A DNA stretch of 64,000 nt. Source: a virus. The stretch lies in IMG/VR virus record IMGVR_UViG_3300031857_000053, positions 1-64,000 of that record, one strand, 5' to 3'. Position numbers and translations under genes: made by a program. Positions 62,901-64,000 of this stretch are shown in pieces (position 1 is the first letter of the stretch; each line of letters opens with the position of its first letter). The notes under the pieces are model-generated. The model saw only the letters and a list, made by a program, of their open reading frames with translations. It did not search any database and was not told the DNA's origin.

Positions 62901-64000
62901 TTAGTAGAGATAATATTAATATGCTACTTGATTTTGAAAAAGGATCTGGTGGCGCATATACTCTTACCGAAGAAGATTTAAATACACTTCGTATTCTAGA
63001 AGAAACTAGTGAAGTAAGTGTAGTTTATCCTACTGGAGATAATTCTATAGAAGGATTAGAGAATGATCTTATTTGGAATATAAAAGATATTTTAGCATTG
63101 CCGGAAAACTTTGTTAATCTTATTACACCTAATAGTACTGATACAGTTCAACCAATTGCTACTAAACTTGCACCTTTAGTTAAAGATTATGATCAGATGC
63201 AGAAAACAGCTGGTGATATTACTACTTTATCTAAAGAAGATCAAGCTTTATTAAATGAGAATCCTAATGTGATGGAAGGAACTAGAGTATTGGAAATACT
63301 TTATAATATTTCTAAGCAACAGTATAATCAGATTGGTAAAGAGACTTTAGGTATTGGAGCTGTAGATAATACTTTCAATATTCTATTGAATAGAATTGGA
63401 GCTTATATGAATGCTTATGCTACTGTAAAATCATTTAATGGTAAAAATAAAACTACAATTAGACAAACATTAAAGTTTAAACATAATACTCTTAATATAA
63501 ATGGTCAAGATGTTATTTCTTTATCGCATTTATACGATAATAATGATTTAAATAGAGTTTCAGATATTATCTCTCAAATGATGAATGGTTGGGTGGACGT
63601 TGCAAAAGATGCTTGGATTTTTGATATTCAAGGTAACAAGGATCTTTCTCCTACACTTTTGTTTATGATTCAAGCGGGTGTCTCAATAGAGAATGCTATT
63701 TATATGGTTTCTCAACCTATGGTAAGAGAATATATAAGATTAAAGAAGACCGCTCAAAGTAGTGTATCAGATGTTATTACTGATGTTGATACTAAATATC
63801 CAGGTTTTGCAGCAAAGAAAATGATCATTGATAAATACTTTTCACAAGATGCAGATTTTGGTTCTCAAATTGCTGCAGCAAATGATATTATAAATGATGA
63901 AGTACGTGAAAAAAAATTAAATGCGATCTATGGTAATGTTAATGTCGCTAATACTAGTGCTGAAATTATAAATAGAGTTTTTGGTGATAATGATATTGAT
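53930..64000 (+). CDS. Virion RNA polymerase giant protein, 3' truncated by the window (>=3357 aa)
   Basis: An ATG at 53930 opens a frame with no stop to the right edge, 3357 codons. The polymerase part is shown by GADFDIDKL: D2952, D2954 and D2956 form the metal-binding loop of the two-barrel, single-chain polymerases found in crAss-like virions. HRKMITMVGVRIPVQGLNSM precedes it (about 2904-2923). Upstream, H1271-E-A-W-H1275 with a later EEYLAEDF (near 1313) is a zincin-type peptidase pattern. Residues about 700-1157 hold three extra modules between identical linkers: macro-like (FGSNPEGRHGAGAA, 717-730), nucleotide-binding-like (SGSGNFGRGG, 924-933) and a third with EQAYQKLK (1070-1077). 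The protein would be delivered with DNA to transcribe early genes. The known phi14:2 enzyme is about 2200 residues, so this one is long. Confidence 0.8.
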   Translation, partial: MICNLANNESYKPFRKYIFKKLSLAPEGFTLESFTKDIYRKVYDNTTGTPEDKHANAINHVAIGTIFLNRIQALEPSVYDTIKDIDFNKFIKLVNNISKSEPDFSSLEEMLGLKNNPVEELKELNAAAAESRDNSTAGIQMTLFEGSDIKVNEEDEPADTTNNNMVTATEEYQGKDTVQADQDRETINIDNPKSPDYYKANPLYRFYYKVKRGVLKLLQRPGTNFDSSQITIPYNGKKGVYLTVMSSSKLSRDDFKEDPTIGGSNDKKFIYDAGEPVFVLTDVDGIPVKFNEEGQFDENGKLSYHKFRNIYSTQVKDGKVSLYKSANLNALDDVKRVDLLKQKLMKLNPGLSEKNAKAQAEKTILDQLQIIYDIRQALKANPNLIVKTVINGGSMGAVKKDMSVKTPLENLTIGNRDFTIYAVKSDSENSGYTYTNTDATGSYDVEITRPDISQVEGLTDTIVSILFDKGISKDKGVSKAITAETRKELLQNYIFTRTEGLDMFVNEDGGYTVKIGGQEIYRLKNKNYTSVEEAALLEKRKSAEKLVREYFTTLAPQAEILEKDLNDVDMKNIIEGTIDKVRDQFKKGYVFYNTENKKYYRIGYPIHHINAKYQNATYPGLTLSKEGNNTIFTIDRNASYNNYIKKNFTIPFELNESGEIPSLNAFYTYEYAEGELNKIYKPAESTSAQPSTSVKPATRKTYSGKVTKLTLNQIFVFGSNPEGRHGAGAAKDAKDLFGAKYGQGRGMQGQSYALVTKNLKAGFVEPSTGITYKKAGEKSVSKEQIIENIKELYSVAKENTNKEFLIPDYSKSNLNGYTGQEMADMFSAAGPIPNNIVFHKNFDKLITTQPSTSVNPLVEAGIKPSDMFGNAAKDIQMASESTQFIGFGTIMKEGNVSSTDKYAKAWGTKANTGVYTAGDTIMVSGSGNFGRGGVDKTVEAQAIRKTLSEKYKPLLDKAIEAGASFRIGNQYAKGNLSDQLVADYLQKKGYTEEKLNGYSRWVSPTKTTQPSTSVNKGVEISSNAKGLAAALTNPTELAKSKGNIKQSYPIYFQWLDKNGEVRDSNFKDVEQAYQKLKDNSEAKTKPTKENSNNYKLMVDLIKAKLEQHPRLVLEITKQGGSAWILSSTHQPTKQNTVWETGGQNWFIQALNDAYLSTQPSTSVSVDTKADITLPTTPDQQNTNSIDQALNIIDDAINNFDKLKALKLIDQKATVEQIEAAKKWWENHPMSSKIPLYVLFNAVNTKNPTSIANWTLDGITLYQGADYSDLYHEAWHGFTQMFLTKEQKENLYKEVGKKSGGFTDYKGNYTLFKDAKPKQLEEYLAEDFRNYMLSGGKKIAGKAPVRNKIFKFIADILEWLFGNLTREQIANGTESLSTIHDLYEKLRVGNLSEYTFSQSNAQYDKLSKGEILATRNTDKPVDDIDTKNYILNMVDSFLSQYVDRVSEGKRKKYIANARLQAEARGETFVESTAELSYKYTATLLKTAEGRKLAYGYAQEMIKAIHDGLVLLQQNESSEIIRANRKKIIDTLSWTYNNFGDINNLKNNKIDKEGRFQNVIAFHTAKSRLFTKQEKELFFSEDALNEEDLFLIGRDGLGSVGGNEKSSKELASEDILIMMNSLHEVDAKGNTIYVEGTEVEIETKQGVKLKIGVPKLQDFDVTWNILSKKLENNQDAENMYAILSDLAKSKPNLPFKQLLNKLGPIKTAGSAEFRLWTNFWQTFNLSRVGLVYTKVNITTKTESKGEVKELNFDNWEFTARPTKATTSINTIKKNWDYAFRMKDKGDYIGKDSLGQNYLLLDKILEDFKDNIKGKEFEFFKAIGIDFDTNNEDILKEVSSKNSLDTAKRIYNIIKALSNAKYKEEPLIGKPKYTIYAPSQLFKEIYEIGEDKQYVWKDKFEIDSQGNRRKVGTEKKFLVDIGYKTSGEGTRFDNLAEIQAEYSDKWGTNQVTNAEGNTQFDLTLNNFLTVLKNTLNQVQDVKDANGKVIIPAYKVLISLPWMSNLDVDKNPDAESSILLNSLFDLNKNSTKYGERIKDEKTKSGYVEVQLKNLSGVAFNKDDVYDEKKSTSLFNSDPLTKLVADFHTGLMNGNFELMRHSDKGTSFSFFTTSLDKKNINNRNKYLYVDTADFVTSLGTKNAINKYIFPTLNSEFKRIKKFRNIKQAVEDARKETDPEKKKDMFKAIGNTDFNYIEKGSSFVTFQGVLSPETKVKILKQLDKNSLTEYLNTPEGFELKVEIGKDIQNYFNNQIEAVSKKFPVRRSGVKLISGDIIKKIKDHVTANYTEGLGLSQTGKDILRNTDFNKVALRSFVINSWIHNTESIKLVYGNLAQYNMAKEEFHKRNAGSSSTGTLYRTDKAAMDYVNNILNGGDTYAKSIGQTNRYYDGTLNTAIVQDSVQRSVYIEDYSKDLIAEQLKRNGGNQREAEKKVFGYDEKNNKVGTLEKPIKGGLITAYTDMKEGDGQGWVTFDSYRMLLNLEGKWSDSQENLYQKIVKGEQVSSADIAFFFPPQKLQYWGPLGNRLSGKAAIGQKINSDVQLTAMHKFSLVPLIPTVIKDKRIQKLHDKMVREQVDYVTFESGSKISNITSAEKFGENGKQTFDLFYADNKRNISEEPFTINPIYVNYLKNQLEIAPKFKKKVTFSTQLRKLIEDGLVENGVPIDFGRNLSREKRIEAWDAITTEDAKMAASPKYKIYKTYENKLKKLTELKRDQLLEEMGWKMVNGKPVGTIENLVRFVKAELERQNLGDHEIDFLDVVDGGTKLKTDASFSLSADKIEKLLNSIVVNRLIKQKINGEALIQVSTAGYENNEAWDAARGATEEELEKWGTDDLPTYRKGKDGITKAMKVKVALQGKFLSLLNLNHNDGQTIAVYDIVNGKKVLNLESSRTRLNSMIKNEEWLNKENHRKMITMVGVRIPVQGLNSMEFMEVYEFLPEEAGNIIIPPTEIVAKSGADFDIDKLTVMMPNIKTKINKAKITNALLRELGEKNPTLDFSRDNINMLLDFEKGSGGAYTLTEEDLNTLRILEETSEVSVVYPTGDNSIEGLENDLIWNIKDILALPENFVNLITPNSTDTVQPIATKLAPLVKDYDQMQKTAGDITTLSKEDQALLNENPNVMEGTRVLEILYNISKQQYNQIGKETLGIGAVDNTFNILLNRIGAYMNAYATVKSFNGKNKTTIRQTLKFKHNTLNINGQDVISLSHLYDNNDLNRVSDIISQMMNGWVDVAKDAWIFDIQGNKDLSPTLLFMIQAGVSIENAIYMVSQPMVREYIRLKKTAQSSVSDVITDVDTKYPGFAAKKMIIDKYFSQDADFGSQIAAANDIINDEVREKKLNAIYGNVNVANTSAEIINRVFGDNDID
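55991..57421 (+). repeat. Four copies of a linker repeat separating inserted modules
   Basis: The word CAACCATCTACTAGTGTT (protein QPSTSV) occurs at 55994, 56474, 56954 and 57401. The first three are exactly 480 nt apart and the last is 447 nt further. Copies two and three share a longer match (ACTACTCAACC before, TAAT after). The intervening protein modules are unrelated in sequence, so this is not a simple tandem duplication. Identity at DNA level, including synonymous positions, points to recent copying or recombination. Confidence 0.9.

Noticed and set aside
53930-64000. Stop-codon reassignment, as in some gut crAss-like phages
   Set aside because: The giant frame is open without reading through any stop, and TAG, TAA and TGA all end genes elsewhere in the window (for example 4071, 3652 and 6261).

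Overview
The window is a stretch of an AT-rich, double-stranded DNA tailed phage genome that I assign to the crAss-like phages (Crassvirales), which infect Bacteroidetes. The evidence is the ordered set of large terminase, oversized portal, HK97-type major capsid protein ending in NPITGGSF, HU/IHF-like protein, tail-tube/ring proteins, a 1717-residue stabilisation/muzzle-type protein, several giant virion proteins, and a giant open frame with the DFDID catalytic loop of crAss-like virion RNA polymerases. Every convincing gene is on the + strand. Genes are tightly packed, the standard genetic code is used (TAA, TAG and TGA all end genes), and the putative promoters have the Bacteroidetes -7 form TAnnTTTG. 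No gap longer than 300 bases lacks a gene.

Layout. 1-5046: fibre/adhesin-type genes (a partial one, two small ones, and a 908-residue beta-solenoid protein), a holin, a second small membrane protein and a further beta-rich protein, closed by a terminator at 5069. 5120-13040: a promoter, then a packaging block with small regulators (winged-helix-like, HU/IHF-like, zinc-binding), a PD-(D/E)XK nuclease, a possible small-terminase partner, TerL and portal. 13109-16206: a promoter, a scaffold-like acidic protein, the major capsid protein, and a structured RNA with a near-perfect tRNA T-arm. 16227-22188: a capsid-associated gene, then about a dozen very small lysine-rich proteins (DUF5872-like, DUF6321-like and others), then an adaptor-like protein. 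22232-29945: a promoter, an abundant virion protein, and a run of cysteine-rich fibre/adhesin genes ending at a strong terminator. 30008-37452: HU/IHF-like protein, two ring/tail-tube proteins and the muzzle-type protein. 37452-64000: four giant virion (cargo) proteins and the 5' 10 kb of the virion RNA polymerase gene, which runs off the end.

How it works together. TerL and portal package DNA into the capsid. Ring, tube and muzzle proteins form the short tail. The giant cargo proteins and the RNA polymerase would be packaged and delivered with the DNA to transcribe early genes. The most notable point is that the polymerase polypeptide carries, ahead of an HEAWH metalloprotease-like region, three separate globular modules. 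The first is a macro-like FGSN/HGAGAA domain, the second a nucleotide-binding-like domain, and the third resembles phage ADP-ribose/NAD accessory proteins. They are separated by four copies of one short linker, the first three exactly 480 nt apart. This looks like an exchangeable cassette array for proteins injected with the polymerase, plausibly to counter NAD- or ADP-ribose-based host defence. That function is inference.
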